Source: Balamuthia mandrillaris
Lineage: Eukaryota > Discosea > Longamoebia > Balamuthiidae
Reading direction: 5' to 3'
Assembly: GCA_031835245.1 (NCBI GenBank)
Contig: JAVKOQ010000064.1
Location: 1-64,000, forward strand
Length of the DNA: 64,000 bases
Under the pieces are notes generated by a model, which saw only the letters and a program-made list of their open reading frames with translations, searched no databases and was not told where the DNA came from. Both the position numbers and the translations under genes were made by a program. This document shows positions 22,531 through 33,930 of this stretch, piece after piece (position 1 is the first letter of the stretch; every line of letters begins with the position of its first letter).

Positions 22531-25500
22531 TTACATTACTTCCAAAGACTGATAAAATGCAAAAGAACTTCCATGCTTCCAACTTGCTCTTGCTGCCCAT
22601 AATCTCCAGACTCGTTTACAACTTTGCTTACATTGTTCCATCTCTTGAGCTCTGTTACATTTCTTTCCACTTGACAGGAGCTTTGTTGTACAGTCTTCTA
22701 TAATCAGCTTTCTGACTTGTTCTTCACTTCCATTGTCCACACTCCAGATTCTAAAGCGATCTTCCCAAAGGTTAGGACACCTTAACAGGAAGTGTTCTGC
22801 TGTTTCTTCCTCAGCATCACAAGCAGGGCACTTGCTATCCACCTCAGACTGCTGAATGGATCCCCACTTTTTTCCAATAGGCAGTCCACCACAGCGAATA
22901 GCATTCAGCAAACGTTCTTTCCTTGGGTTGGTAATCACTAAGCTCCGTTGTTGTCCAACCAAACATCTTCCATTTGTCAAGAAGTTATGCCATAGCCATG
23001 CTCTTGTTCCTCTTTCTCCTTCAGCTGCATACTCCATCTTGGCTACTCGAGTTAAGGCCCTCATCCTCTTGGCTTTCTTTTCAACAACTGTCGTTCCGGC
23101 ACCTCCCTCACCTTCATTCTTCTCCCCTTCCTCTTCACTTGCTTGGCTTACCTCTTCAAGTAGCTCAAAGTGGCCATCTTGCCTCTCAGCATGATGAATT
23201 ACTGCTTGTCTTTCCAACTCACAGTAGGCCTTGATGGTCAACCAGCCCAATTCTGCTCTACAAACCCCCGCCACAGTCCTTCGATGAACTTGCAATACAC
23301 TTCTTGCTGTCTCATTCCACACTGCTTCGATCTTCTTCCACCATTATTTGGAAAGCTCTGTCATACATAATCCATATGACAAGGTAGACTTGACAATAGC
23401 CTCTGCAGCAATCTGGGCAGTGCGTGTACCAAGGCCTTGGGCAATGGCTCCCCGCTGCCTAAGGCTGTAGAGGGCTTGCTTGGCCTTGGTGATCCTCTCC
23501 TTGGCATGAGTTGTCCATTCCCCACTTTCTTCAAACCACAGTCCCAGGTACTTGGCCTCCTTCACCCGTTTCACCGCCTCCCCCTTCAGTCTCCACTCTT
23601 GAAAATGAGCCTTCTTTCCTTGTACTAGCACCACTGATTTCTTTGCATTGAACTGAAGTCCCAGAGCATTCACTGCCTCCACTGCTACATTCAATCTTCT
23701 CTGAAGCTCAAATGGGTCGCTGGCCACCACTGCCAAGTCATCTGCAAACAACAACCAAACATTCCTTGCTTTATCTCCTCTTTCCTTCTCCTCTGCAGCT
23801 TGTAGCTTTCTTGCCACCACATCAATGTATACATTGAACAAGAATGGAGACAAAACTCCTCCTTGCTTAACTCCTCTTTCCACCAGAAATTCCTCTGAAA
23901 GCTGCCCATTCATGCGAATAACACTCGTCATACCATGGTACCACTCTGTAATGATACCCACTGCTGCCTCTTCTGCTCCTCTTTTGCGTAATGTCCTTGC
24001 CAGTATGTCATGGTCAAGCATGTCATATGCCTTGCTGATATCCAACAGAGCAATATAGGTACGTTCTTTGCTTCTCTTCATCAGGCATTTCTTCAACCGC
24101 CACACCTGATCCATGACTCCCCTTCCTTTTCTAAATCCACCCTGGCAATTACTTATCCACCCTTGCTCTCTTGCTTGTATGTTCAATTGTACCAAGATAG
24201 CTCCTTCAAACACCTTGGCTGCATTGCATAGGAGAGTAATACCTCTATAGTTTGCTGGATTCTGGGGATCTCCTGCCTTATGCAAGGGAATAACCACCCC
24301 CTGTTTCCACTCCTTGGGGATTATGCCTTGGTTCTCAATGACCTTGATCAGCGTCCAAGTTGCATCTTGCACATGTTTGCCTCCATACTTCATCATTTCC
24401 CCATCAATATTGTCCACCCCAGCTGCTTTGCCCACCCTCAATCTTTTCCTCCATGCAAGATTAAAACTCTCCTTCTTAAGCCAGTTACTACCAGACCAAG
24501 GCAGTCCTTCTGGACCTGCTTCCTCTCGATGCAAGCTCCCAATGGAAGAATCCTTCCTTCCCAGCTTTGCCCAATGTTCCTTGAAGGCTGCTGTGCTACC
24601 GTGGTGCTCCATAACTGCTTTGGGCTCTGCTCTACGCTTTGCCACTATCCTCCACATGTTGCCGATCCATTTCTGCATTTCCTTGATGTTCTCTTGTCTT
24701 TTCCACTTCATCCAGTCCCATTTGTTGGCTCTCCACAACTTCACAAACCTTTTTCTGAGTTCCACAAATTCCTCTCTGGCCTTTCCATCATTCTTTCCTT
24801 CTCTTAGCCACTGAGCATGGGCTATCGCTACCTGCTTGTTCAAGGATGTTAACTCTGCTGTCCACCATGGCTTCCTTGCCCTGCTTGTTGTTGCTCCTAT
24901 CAGTCTCCTTTCTCTACCAAACCATCTCATTGCACAATCCCACAATCCTTTTTTCCACTTGCTCCAAAGATCTTCAACAGTAGCTGCTCCCTCCCGTGTT
25001 TTCTTGACCATGGCCTTCCATTCCTCTCCTTTGAAGAAACGCTTGCACCCGCGTTTGTACTCCCTCCACCTCCTCTTGCGATCTTCCTCCGAGTAGGACT
25101 TCCACTTCCATCGTTCCATCCAAACCCCGCCACAACTATCTGCTGGGTCCTTCAACTCGACTACCAGTGGTCGATGATCGGTCCAAGCTTGCCATCTGTC
25201 ACCAACTACCTTGCCCGTCCATCTCCATGCTACCACATAGTCCACAATGCTCTTTCGTTTTCCAGCTCTCCATGTAAATACTGGCGCTTCCTCTTCGAGC
25301 TGAGGCAACGAGAGGGCCAGCCTTTTGAAAGCCTCCACCAACACCTTTCCTCTCGCGTTGTAAGTAGATTCACCTCTACCATTCCATCCCTTTCCAACCC
25401 TGGCGTTCCAATCACCTCCAATAATCAGGGGTCTTCCTTCCTTGACCACGTCCAGGATTCTTTTCTCAAACGCAGCCAAGGTGACCTTAAAGTTGTCCAC

Positions 25501-25836
25501 GGTACCTCCTGGGGGGAGATACACTATACCGATTATAAAGATGCAACTCTGTCCCGCCAGTTCCACCCAAGTGGAGTTGGGTGTTCGCCACTCTTTCCTT
25601 TCTCTGATGTTCCCCTTGAAGCCCTCTCGAACAAAGAAACCTGCGCCACCCCTTCCATAGCCACTCCTCCCTGGAGCAGCCCCTCCACCCATCCACCGAT
25701 ACCCCTCCAATCGAGGGGCAACCATCCTCCTATGTTCGCACACTCCAATAATGTCAAATTGCTTACTGTCAGCCCAACAGCTGACCAATTCCTCTTGTCC
25801 CCAGCCCCTAGAGTTGACAAACGCTACTGAAGTCAT
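22531..25836 (-). pseudogene. LINE ORF2: AP-like endonuclease, reverse transcriptase, C-terminal zinc knuckle, with one in-frame stop
   Basis: The N-terminal third is an endonuclease/exonuclease/phosphatase domain: IIGVCEHRR, LIIGGDWNARVG and TDHRPLVVEL are the catalytic strands. The reverse transcriptase follows: NYRGITLLCNAAKVFE, YIALLDISKAYD, VKQGGVLSPFLFN and the catalytic box LLFADDLAVVA. The C-terminal part has CPACDAEEETAEHFLLRC, a CCHC knuckle as in many LINEs. A single TAA (23344-23346) separates the first 830 codons from the last 263 in the same frame, so this copy is one substitution from intact. No RNase H domain is evident. Confidence 0.85.
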
Positions 25837-27188
25837 TGGGTCTCCTCTCCTTCCTCCTCCACAATGTCAGACCAGTTGGCAGCACCATGATACTCCTCCT
25901 CAGCCAGCGCGATGCTTGAGAGTTCCAAAGAGCTGTCCAAGGCCACTGTTCCAACATTCTCCTCCTTTTCCTTCTTCTTCTCCATCTTTCTTTGCTCTTT
26001 AGGCTTCCACCGCGGTTTACCTTCATTCTTGGCTTCTTCAATTCGGGCTTTGCCCACCCACCAGCGGGTAAAAGCATACAGCCTGGCTCTTTCCGCAATA
26101 ATGTCTTCGGCAGCCTGGGCCGTCTCCAAAGTAACTCCCCAATGCTGCGTGCCATTCTTCTCTCCTACTTTCCACACTCCGCCGTGCTTGAGCCCCAGCT
26201 CGAAGATCCTCTCACTTACCTTTTCCTTCTTAAGGTCCTTACCGCTCACCACAATCGATCTGCCCTCCACCGCCCCTACCTTGGAGTAGGGACTGGCAAA
26301 GCCATACTTTGGTTTTACTGTAGACCAATAGTTCGGGTCGGTTACTGTATCTTTGGTCCACGGCCTCCTGTATATGTTGGAGTTATCCTGCCAACATATC
26401 CCTTGTTCCTTTGCCATTTCTTCCTTCCAGTATTCCAAGCTTGGCGCGCTGACCGTAGTTGCCGTTGGAGGGAAATTCCTTTCCGCAGTAATCATATCAC
26501 ACCGCGGAGCTGATCCGACCACCTCCGCGTAAGACCGTTGGAAACCCAGAGTAAGGCCGCCTTTGGTACTATTTGCACTTCCTTTTTCCACCATAAGATT
26601 ATTGATCTCCTTGTCGAGGGATTCAATCAGGTCCCTGAATCGTACAATCACTGCGAGTGAGAGTACGCCTGCCTCGGAGAGCTTACCACACTCGTGAGAA
26701 ACACGGCTAATACAATCAAACAGCAGCGCCACTTGACTATTGGTTCGCTCCTTAACGCCGGCTGCACTGACTGAGTCCGAATCAATCTTCCCCTTGGGCA
26801 CAACACTTGTCCCTTCCTCTCGGCGGGGCGAATCCGCTACCGAGTTACACTGATCCTCTGCCCCTCTGTCGTCCTCCTCCTTTTGGTTCACCCTGGGAGA
26901 AGGAATCTTGACTGTGGTAGTGTTCAGGTGCCCATACTTTTCCACCGCAAACTTGAACGCTTCCTCCAGAAACTGATTTAGCTTGTCCCCTTTGACAAAA
27001 CACTCGGGGATCTTTGTCTCTTTTTGCACAGCTTGCAAAGCGGGCTTCCACGAACGATTACCGTTTAGGGTCCCCAGTCTAAGACGTTCCTTCATGGCCA
27101 GATCCACCCATCGACGTAGGACCTGTTCCCTCTCCTGACTGTCAATCAATTCAGTGCTCTTGCGTGGCAGAGTCCTATTTTTCCGCAT
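25833..27188 (-). CDS. LINE ORF1 protein
   Basis: Uninterrupted 451-codon frame. The N-terminus is basic and Arg-rich. The middle has no recognised domain but contains a helix-rich stretch and SYAEVVGSAP. The C-terminal part is Lys/Glu-rich (KPKEQRKMEKKKEKEEN) followed by an acidic end (WSDIVEEEGEE). No CCHC zinc knuckle is visible, unlike many ORF1 proteins. By position it should be the RNA-binding ORF1 protein. Its TGA stop overlaps the ORF2 ATG in an ATGA. Confidence 0.75.
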   Translation of the reverse strand: MRKNRTLPRKSTELIDSQEREQVLRRWVDLAMKERLRLGTLNGNRSWKPALQAVQKETKIPECFVKGDKLNQFLEEAFKFAVEKYGHLNTTTVKIPSPRVNQKEEDDRGAEDQCNSVADSPRREEGTSVVPKGKIDSDSVSAAGVKERTNSQVALLFDCISRVSHECGKLSEAGVLSLAVIVRFRDLIESLDKEINNLMVEKGSANSTKGGLTLGFQRSYAEVVGSAPRCDMITAERNFPPTATTVSAPSLEYWKEEMAKEQGICWQDNSNIYRRPWTKDTVTDPNYWSTVKPKYGFASPYSKVGAVEGRSIVVSGKDLKKEKVSERIFELGLKHGGVWKVGEKNGTQHWGVTLETAQAAEDIIAERARLYAFTRWWVGKARIEEAKNEGKPRWKPKEQRKMEKKKEKEENVGTVALDSSLELSSIALAEEEYHGAANWSDIVEEEGEETQ

Positions 27189-27199
27189 TTTTTCCTGCC

Positions 27200-27555
27200 T
27201 CGACTTTGTTCAAGAGCCCCATGTAATTTAATGCATGAAAGAGAAAAGATAAGTGTTTGATTGTGTGTGTGTTTGTCCTCTGTGTTTTGTGAACTGCAAC
27301 CCGAGTGAAGAAAATGAAAGAGGAACCAATTTATAGTTAGGAAGGGAACCTAAGGGCCAGAGATCGAGGGTTTGTCAGCGGAATTGCCAATTCTCAATTT
27401 CTGAGCTTGAAGAAACTTCAAGGGAAAAGACTGGAAACAAGAAGTTGATCTTTGGTGTCAACAAGATTGATCAAAGAGATGACATTGGTTGTCAGCAGAA
27501 AAAGACCAAAGAAGAACAAGGAGAAAAGAGTTGATTATGTTGGCAGTTGCCAACA
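27200..27555 (-). repeat. 3' LTR, family B
   Basis: Starts with the 18-base palindrome at 27538-27555 immediately after the chromodomain frame. The lower boundary against the LINE 5' end is approximate. Confidence 0.55.
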
Positions 27556-28660
27556 TCAGTTCCTTCCTTGTTGAGAGGGTTTCTTACGCTTGAGCTTCCA
27601 ATAGTTGATGATGGGTTGTTGGTCACCAAAGTTCTCAGTTCCACCCAGGAATCGTATTTGGCAGAAAAACCTTTCCAACAGACGAGATACTTGTGGCGAT
27701 TAGGAGGACCTTTGTAATCAATGATGAAACGGACCTCCCAGCTCTTTTTTGAAGGGTCGGGGGATACTGGAGAGAAGGAACCGGGTGAGGAGTTGGGTGG
27801 ATCCATTTTCTTTAGAAGAGAAGGAGCAACAGTATCCGGAAGAAGATCACCGGTGGCATCTCGGAGTCGGTAAGTGCCATTGGGAGTGTGTTGACTGTGA
27901 AAGGGCCAAGGTATTTCGGATCGGTTTTGGATTCGGAACCGGAATTCGCAAGCATGACTGTGTCACCAGGAGCAAACAAAATGAGAGGAGCATTCTTGTT
28001 GAAGCGATCAGCTACTTGGTGATTATAGTTTTTCGTAGCAGTTGTGGAGGAGGGTCAAACAAGTGAACGAAGATCTTCAACTTGTTTACATCGTGCTTCA
28101 AGGGAAAGTGGAGTAGAAGGAGATGATGAGAAGTTCTCAGGTGGATTGACGGGTCGACTGAAGAAGAGTTCAAACGGAGAAGAGTTGTGGCGAGAAGAGG
28201 TGTGATTATTAAGACCTTTCTGCGTAGCTGGAAGAAACATAGACCAGTGGTTCCAATCACCATTGACTAGCTTGAAGAGCAGTGATTTAGCAAGCTTGAC
28301 ATGACTCTCAGCAGCTCCGTTAGCATGAGGATGGTAGGATGAGATGAAGCAATGATCAAAACCAGCGAGTTCCTTGAAGGAAGAAAGAATGTTGTTAACA
28401 AACTCAGTGCCATTGTCGGATTGAATGATCTTCAGAAAGCCAAAGTCACAAATGCTCTGGTAGAGGGCATGAGCAACAGAAAGAGCTGATCTGTTAAGAA
28501 GGGGTTGGAGCACGGTGAAGCGAGTAGCAATGTCAATGAGAACCATAATGTAGGAGAAACCATTCTCATCAGTAGGAAGAGGACCAAAGAGATCCAGTGC
28601 AATATGTTTGAAAGGAAAGGTTGTGGAGATCGTTTGAAGAGGGTGGAAGCCATTGAACAT
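27556..28660 (-). pseudogene. Family B integrase and chromodomain remnant
   Basis: The integrase core has catalytic residues in FKHIALDLFGPL, IIQSDNGTEFVN and HPHANGAAESHV (DD35E pattern). After a stop near 28060 the linker resumes as FAPGDTVMLANSGS and DPKYLGPFTV. A frame change follows near 27870, then a chromodomain: WEVRFIIDYKGPPNRHKYLV and CWKGFSAKYDSWVE. It cannot make a single protein. The chromodomain marks it as a chromovirus. Confidence 0.75.
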
Positions 28661-28661
28661 T

Positions 28662-28946
28662 GTTCCTTTCCTTCTTTCCTTCTATTTGTGTGTATCCTTT
28701 CTTATTATTGCATATGTGTAACAGTTATTTTTCTTTTCTTTTATTTGCACACATGAAAAGGTTTGAGGTTGGAGAGTGGCTTCTTGGTTTCTCAGTTCTA
28801 GGCTCAGGAAGGCTGGAGAAAGAGCTTTGAAATGGCTTGGTGTCGACATAAAAGATCGATGACGGCTGGCACAAGATCGTTGACAGAAAAGAAAGGAACA
28901 AAGAAAGAAACGAAGAAAGAGTTGGTTATGTTGGCAGTTACCAACA
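28662..28946 (-). repeat. 5' LTR, family B
   Basis: Palindromic start at 28929-28946; joined directly to the middle of pol (integrase) at 28660, so everything from the primer-binding site to RNase H is deleted. Confidence 0.55.
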
Positions 28947-29440
28947 TGCACATGTGTGCGCCCTTCCTTACTTTTCTTTGATTTGTGTACATGTGCACAC
29001 TTCCTACCTTGCTTTCCTTTGATTTGCACACATGTGCACATTTCCTTGCTTTCCCTCAATTTGTGCACCCATGCCCACTTCCTTCCTTGCTTTCCTTCTA
29101 TTTGCATGTGTGTGTGCTTCCTTTCTTTTCTTCTTTTCCTTTGATTTGCACACACCTGCGCACTTCCTTCCTTGCTTTCCCTCGATTTGCACACACATGT
29201 GCACTTCCTTCCTTGCTTTCCCTTGATTTGCGCACACATGCACACTTCCTTCTTCCTTCTGTTTGCACAAATGCGCACTTTCTTTCCTTCCTTTCCTTCT
29301 ATTTGCATGTGTGTGTGCTTACTTTCTTTTCTTCTTTTCCTTTGATTTGTGCATGTGTACACACTTGCTTTCTTTCCTTCTTTTCCTTTGATTTGTGTAT
29401 GTATACACTTCCTTCCTTTCCTTCTCCTTGCTTGTGCTTA
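28947..29440. repeat. Minisatellite of about 40-55 base units
   Basis: About ten imperfect units of the form CACACATGTGCACTTCCTTC followed by CTTGCTTTCCCTTGATTTG. Units differ by a few bases. A related unit lies in the LTR/integrase junction region at 28670-28760, suggesting the array grew from retrotransposon sequence. Both strands are open for long stretches only because of the repeat. Confidence 0.8.
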
Positions 29441-30620
29441 TTAGTTCATATTTTTTCCATACACCTCTAGTAACAGAGTTCTTACCTTTTCCAATACTGG
29501 TAAGGAAGGTAACAGTCCAACCTTGTTCAACATAATAATTTTTGTCAACCACTGCATGTGCTCCTTTTCATGCTCAATTAATATACTACAACAGGTATTG
29601 CTGCCTAGGCAAAGATATTCCTTATTTTGAACATTCAATGACATGTCCATTGGAAGCCTAGCCAAGATATTAGTAGCATACTGTTTATGCCACTGGCATC
29701 AAAGGCATTGGCTAAAATAAGTCCTTCAAGTAAAAGAAAAGAAAAAGTAAGATGTGAAAGAGAAAAAGACTGTTGAGAATTACTCTCAACATATTAGCTC
29801 CATTGACCCGTTCCCTTCCTTTTCATCCTGTTGACATCTGTGATGTAGACCAATTGCCTGCTGTCACATTATTAGGCTTCTTCCTTTTATTCCATTGCTT
29901 CCTTTTCTCTTTTTTCTCACCACTTTTCCCTTTTAACACCTTTTGTTCCCTTGTTTTCTCTTGAATAATATGTTTTGGCCTGTTTATTTATGTTATTTGC
30001 CCTATTTAATAAGACCAAGGAAGTGGACAAGTAAAAGAACAAGGACAAGCACATAGGAACAAAAAAGATAAAGATGCTGAAGAAAAGAAAAAAAAGGTGA
30101 ATAGCTTACAAAGCAAAGTTAGGAAACAAACTAATATATGAAAATAACCATTCTTACAAAAATTCTATGTAGCAATAAAGAGAAAAAACATCCATTTTAT
30201 AACACAGTTTGTGCTGTCATATTCAAGTTAAAAACATCCCTTAAACCTTTCATTTTAATGAGTTATCAGAACTTCTTCTACTTCTAAACAAATAGGGTTA
30301 CCATGTTATAAATCCATTCACTCACGAATATAACCTGTATTACTTCAATAGTCTCATAACTTGTAATCATCTATCATTAAATGCACCTTGCTTGTAAATA
30401 TGCTGTTCCATTGTTGTGGTAAGAACCCTTTCTTACTTTTTCTCATTCTCTTTCTCACTTTTTTTTTGTGTTCTATTTGTAACATACCCTGAATCAATCC
30501 AGTAGTCTCATAACTTGTGATAATTTATCAATGCACGTTGCTTATAAGCTGTTTATGAGAACTCATTGTTCACTATCAGGATATTATCCATAAGTTCTTT
30601 TCCTTTCTTTCTGTCACATC
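29441..30620. other. Gene-free stretch with a two-copy degenerate repeat
   Basis: No gene recognised. A diverged direct repeat (AGTCTCATAACTTGT(A/G)AT, then TGCAC(C/G)TTGCTT(G/A)TAA) occurs near 30347 and 30506. Otherwise AT-rich decayed sequence, probably old transposon. Confidence 0.5.
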
Positions 30621-30639
30621 CCGTTGTGCTACCCTCACA

Positions 30640-30875
30640 ATAGGTACCTTCTCTCTTTTTCTCTCACTCTTCCTCTCTCTCTCCCTCTCCCTCTTCCTCT
30701 CCCTTTTCCTCTTCTTCTCCCTTTCTCTCTCTCTTTCTCTCTCTCTTCCTCTCTCTCTCCCTCTCCCTTTTCCTTTATCCCTCTCCCTCTCCCTTTCCCT
30801 CTCTCTCTCCCTCTTCCTTTCCCTCTTCCTCTTTCTCTTTCTCTCTCTTTCTCCCTTTCCCTCTCTCTCATTCAT
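30640..30875. repeat. Polypyrimidine (CTCTTT/CCCTCT) tract
   Basis: About 235 bases of almost pure C and T on the plus strand, in CTCTTT and CTCTCC units. Non-coding. Confidence 0.85.
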
Positions 30876-31019
30876 CCATACAGCATTCAGCAGAACCTTT
30901 GGATACTATGAGATAGCTGTTGTTATGGCTTTTTTTCATTGGTACATCCCTTTTTATCCCTCTTGCCCTGCCTCCTGCCCAAAACTCCTTCCTTCTTCCT
31001 TCCTTCCCTGTGCTTAACT

Positions 31020-31239
31020 ATCCAAGCATGTAGGTTGAATTCAACCTCAAGAATGAAAGAGTTGGTGATGAGACATGAAGTGTATTCAAGAATAGAGAAA
31101 GGATAACAAAAGTGAATTTCCAATGTTGCTTCAAAATACACCAAGAAAAAGGGAAAAGAGAAAGGGAAAAGAAAGAAGATATAAAAATATAGCTTTAGGC
31201 ACAAGGAGTTTTGAATAAGTGTTAGTGATTTTACCAACA
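31020..31239 (-). repeat. LTR of family C, about 220 bases
   Basis: Palindromic start at 31220-31239 (TGTTGGTAAAATCACTAACA on the minus strand), ending near TTGAGGTTGAATTCAACC. It matches the truncated LTR at 20676-20795 at both ends. Confidence 0.6.
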
Positions 31240-32259
31240 ACATCCCTGGTCCCATTGGTGACTCGATGGCTGTTGATAGTCATTGGGGCACAGATAGGGT
31301 CGTTGGGTCCAGGCATATTGTCAGTGACAGTAATAGAGTTGAGAGCCTGTTGTGACTCACAGAACTCGTCATACTCCTCTTCATCTCCAATAGAGTCTTG
31401 CTGCTCAGTGGCAGGAGCGGGTGTGTTGCTCTGTTGTTGCGTAGAAGACATGGAGTTGAGGGAATGTGAGCTGGGAGAGGACTGGCGTGTGGTTATGTGT
31501 TTTGCAGTGTGCGCAAACAGCACCCATAGTGTGGAGTAACTGTGATTGCCTTTGAGGTGATTTGCTGTGGTTATCTTTCGAAGAAGGTTGGGGAAACTCT
31601 GTTTTGATGACTTCGACTTGATGTGAGGAAGAAGGGCTCGTCCAAAGAAGAAGGCTTTGAGGTAGTCGTAGAAGGTGTCAGAAAGACGATTACAGAGTAC
31701 AGAATACCGATCAATGAGTTGATGAATGCTTTCGCCAGGCTTCTGTTGAAACAACGCGACAGCCTCAATCGTTGTGGCCTTGATGTCTGGAAGGCAGTAG
31801 TGCCGATGGAAGAGGTCTTGGGCGACGTTCCATGGTTGGTCTTGTAGAGTGCTAATGGCCCAAAGACGTCCATCTCCAACAAGGGTGGTGACGAGGGCTT
31901 GCATCCATCTATCCTCAGGGTAGTTGTAGGCGTTAAGGTGATACTCCAGTTCTATGGTGTGAAGAGCGGGGTCCTGGTGCTTGCTGATGTCGAACTTAGG
32001 TAGTCCAGGGAGGAGAAGCAGCGGCAGCAGTGGTGTTGCATGTGGAAGAGTTGCCTAGTGTGGCTGAGGTGGATGCAAAGAACACAACAAAGTTGTCTAT
32101 ATGCTGTTGTAACCGTTCCATGGTCTTTGTAGTGTGTTCTGCGACTTCATCTAACTTGCGCTGTTCTTCTTCTCTGGCAACGCGTTCAGTCTCAGGACAG
32201 CTGAGGATGTCGAGCTCAAGTTGACAGGATTGTTGGAGCATCTGGGACGGATCCAACAT
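31240..32259 (-). pseudogene. Family C gag remnant
   Basis: Starts MLDPSQMLQQSC, with a Glu/Lys-rich helical stretch, then a stop or frameshift near 32000. The other frame continues WAISTLQDQPWNVAQDLFHR, EAVALFQQKPGESIHQLIDR and LKAFFFGRALLPHIKS, the core of a retrotransposon gag (capsid-like) domain. A Ser/Gln-rich tail follows. The frame ends at the LTR where protease should begin. Confidence 0.7.
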
Positions 32260-32299
32260 GAGGAGTCTTGAGATAAGTGTTGGTGATTTTACCAACACC

Positions 32300-33930
32300 A
32301 CTTGGGTCCCAATGATGGCAAGGCATTGGTTATCAGCATTTGGCTTTGAGTGTCCAACACCTGCTATGGGAATGATGACTAGCAGCACAAGGCAGTAGCA
32401 GAAGTTTGGGACATTGTGTTTCCTACTTACAAGCACAGCATCCAGCTGCAAGATAGGACTACTAATTTTTTGATGAAGTTCTCTTAACTTGTTATTAGTC
32501 TTTATCTTTCCTTTTCCATTTTTCTCTTTTTTCCTAGTGGAATTTTACCCCTCAAGCAAGATTTTGTCTTTAGCTGAAGAAAGAAAAGAAGATGCCTTGA
32601 CACTAACTAATCCACGATTCCATGAGAATAAAGCATACAGGTTCTGGGTGGTGTCTGCAGGTACTCTAGCAATGTTATTGGAGTTACATAGCTGAGCTAA
32701 AAACTATGCACCATGGCTTTTTGTAAAACATGGCCCTTCATACAGCACAACACCTTTGCCATCAAACCATTTCATAGAGTAGTTGAGCCCATGCATTGAA
32801 GCTAGTGGAGCAAAATGTTATAAAGTAGCTTTATCAAGCCTTATCTTGTCCTCACCATGCAGTTCAACTAGTAACTTGAAAGGGAATATCTTTCAGATAA
32901 TACAAAATGCTGGTTCACTTGTTTGACAAGGAGTGGGAGTCTGAAGCAGATACTTGGAAGCACATGAAGCTTGCCAACCTACATGTCCCTTCCCTTTTAG
33001 CTGGTTTTGAGAAAATAAACGCTGCTTTTAACTGGATTGTCTCTACAGAAATGCCTTTGGCTCCTCTTGTTTTCCAGACTAAAACAGAAAAGGTCTTTAC
33101 TGGCCATGAATGGGATGCTCAAAAGGTATTGGAGTACATCTTTTGTCCTGTCTTGCAACAGTTAGTACATGATGAGAACAACCTTGTTTTGATCCTGAAA
33201 ATGGATGCTTTTCCTCTTGGTGGCCACAGTGCCTTTGCTGCAACTCTAACACTATATAACTTTAGTATTTTTTGTAAATATTAATCATTACATTTTCTTA
33301 TTAACCATGCTGATATCAATGACAAAGACTATGACTTAGTACACTATTTCCTTGGAAATAACCTTGCCTGGTTTGAAAGGATTTCTGCTATCTTCAAGTT
33401 TACATTGAAGCTTTAGGAAAAACAGTTGCTATTGAGTTAATGGTTTATGGTGATGAACCAATGTTGTAAACACTGATGGGTATTGTGCCAGTTTTTACAG
33501 AATGGATATGTAAACAATGTTTTCTTCAAAAGCATGGTTGCTTTCATTCTTTTGATTTCCCTTTTTATTAATACTGATTTTTTTAATAATCTTGTAAACT
33601 AGGTGAAGAGAATATTTGTTCACAAATGAAATAGTAACCATATTAAGTTATCATATGGCATACTTGGGCATAAACATCAATAATTTCCTCACTATCCTTC
33701 AGTCATTATGTATCATGTGTTTTGTGTTGATGTCATTTAATAAAAATACTTAATACAATCAAAAGTTTACCATTGTATAATACCACAGGAAAAAGATACA
33801 AGAGACTGGTTTTTACAAGAGAGTCCTAATGTGATTGCTAACTTTCAAAAGTGGTTTTGTAATAACAAAATACGTATTTATCCTCATATTTTATGAGGTA
33901 TTTCCTAGAAAAATATGGCAGTCCATTTGC
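32300..33930 (+). pseudogene. Decayed coding remnant of unknown family plus AT-rich sequence
   Basis: The longest piece (32907-33284) reads EWDAQKVLEYIFCPVLQQLV and LVLILKMDAFPLGGHSAFAA. A later piece in the same general frame order reads DINDKDYDLVHYFLGNNLAW and ELMVYGDEP; another near 33788 reads DTRDWFLQESPNVIANFQKW. The pattern 'L.LK.D..P.GG' followed by 'DKD...V' resembles a repetitive protein family seen in several protist and fungal genomes, which I cannot name. There are multiple stops and frameshifts. Confidence 0.35.

Larger units (their letters stand above)
22300..27225 (-). mobile_element. Non-LTR retrotransposon (LINE), nearly full length
   Basis: Read on the minus strand: a short 5' UTR, ORF1 (27188-25833), ORF2 (25836-22531) and a 3' UTR of about 230 bases ending in an ATTACTACTACTA-type microsatellite tail rather than poly(A). 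The 164-base copy at 14631 shares this 3' end, showing the family has moved in this genome. The element sits directly against the broken right inverted repeat of the DNA transposon on one side and a gypsy LTR on the other. Confidence 0.85.
27200..28946 (-). mobile_element. Internally deleted Ty3/gypsy chromovirus (family B)
   Basis: On the minus strand: an LTR (28946 to about 28662) starting with the palindrome TGTTGGTAACTGCCAACA; an integrase with a damaged linker and chromodomain (28660-27556); then a second LTR (27555 to about 27200) starting TGTTGGCAACTGCCAACA. Gag, protease, reverse transcriptase and RNase H are missing. The two LTRs are related but clearly diverged, so the insertion is old or recombined. 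Confidence 0.7.
31020..32297 (-). mobile_element. Ty3/gypsy remnant (family C), gag plus LTR
   Basis: On the minus strand: the hairpin start of an LTR (32278-32297), a gag gene from ATG 32259, and an LTR at about 31239-31020. The pol gene is absent. Related to the plus-strand fragment at 19.6-20.8 kb. Confidence 0.65.

Noticed and set aside
28947-29440. CRISPR-like array, because of regularly spaced repeats.
   Set aside because: Units are contiguous and imperfect without unique spacers, and the genome is eukaryotic.
28682-29470. Cys/Lys-rich proteins encoded by the 28.7-29.5 kb minisatellite on either strand.
   Set aside because: Open frames on both strands come from the repeat unit; there is no start context, domain or unit-to-unit codon conservation.
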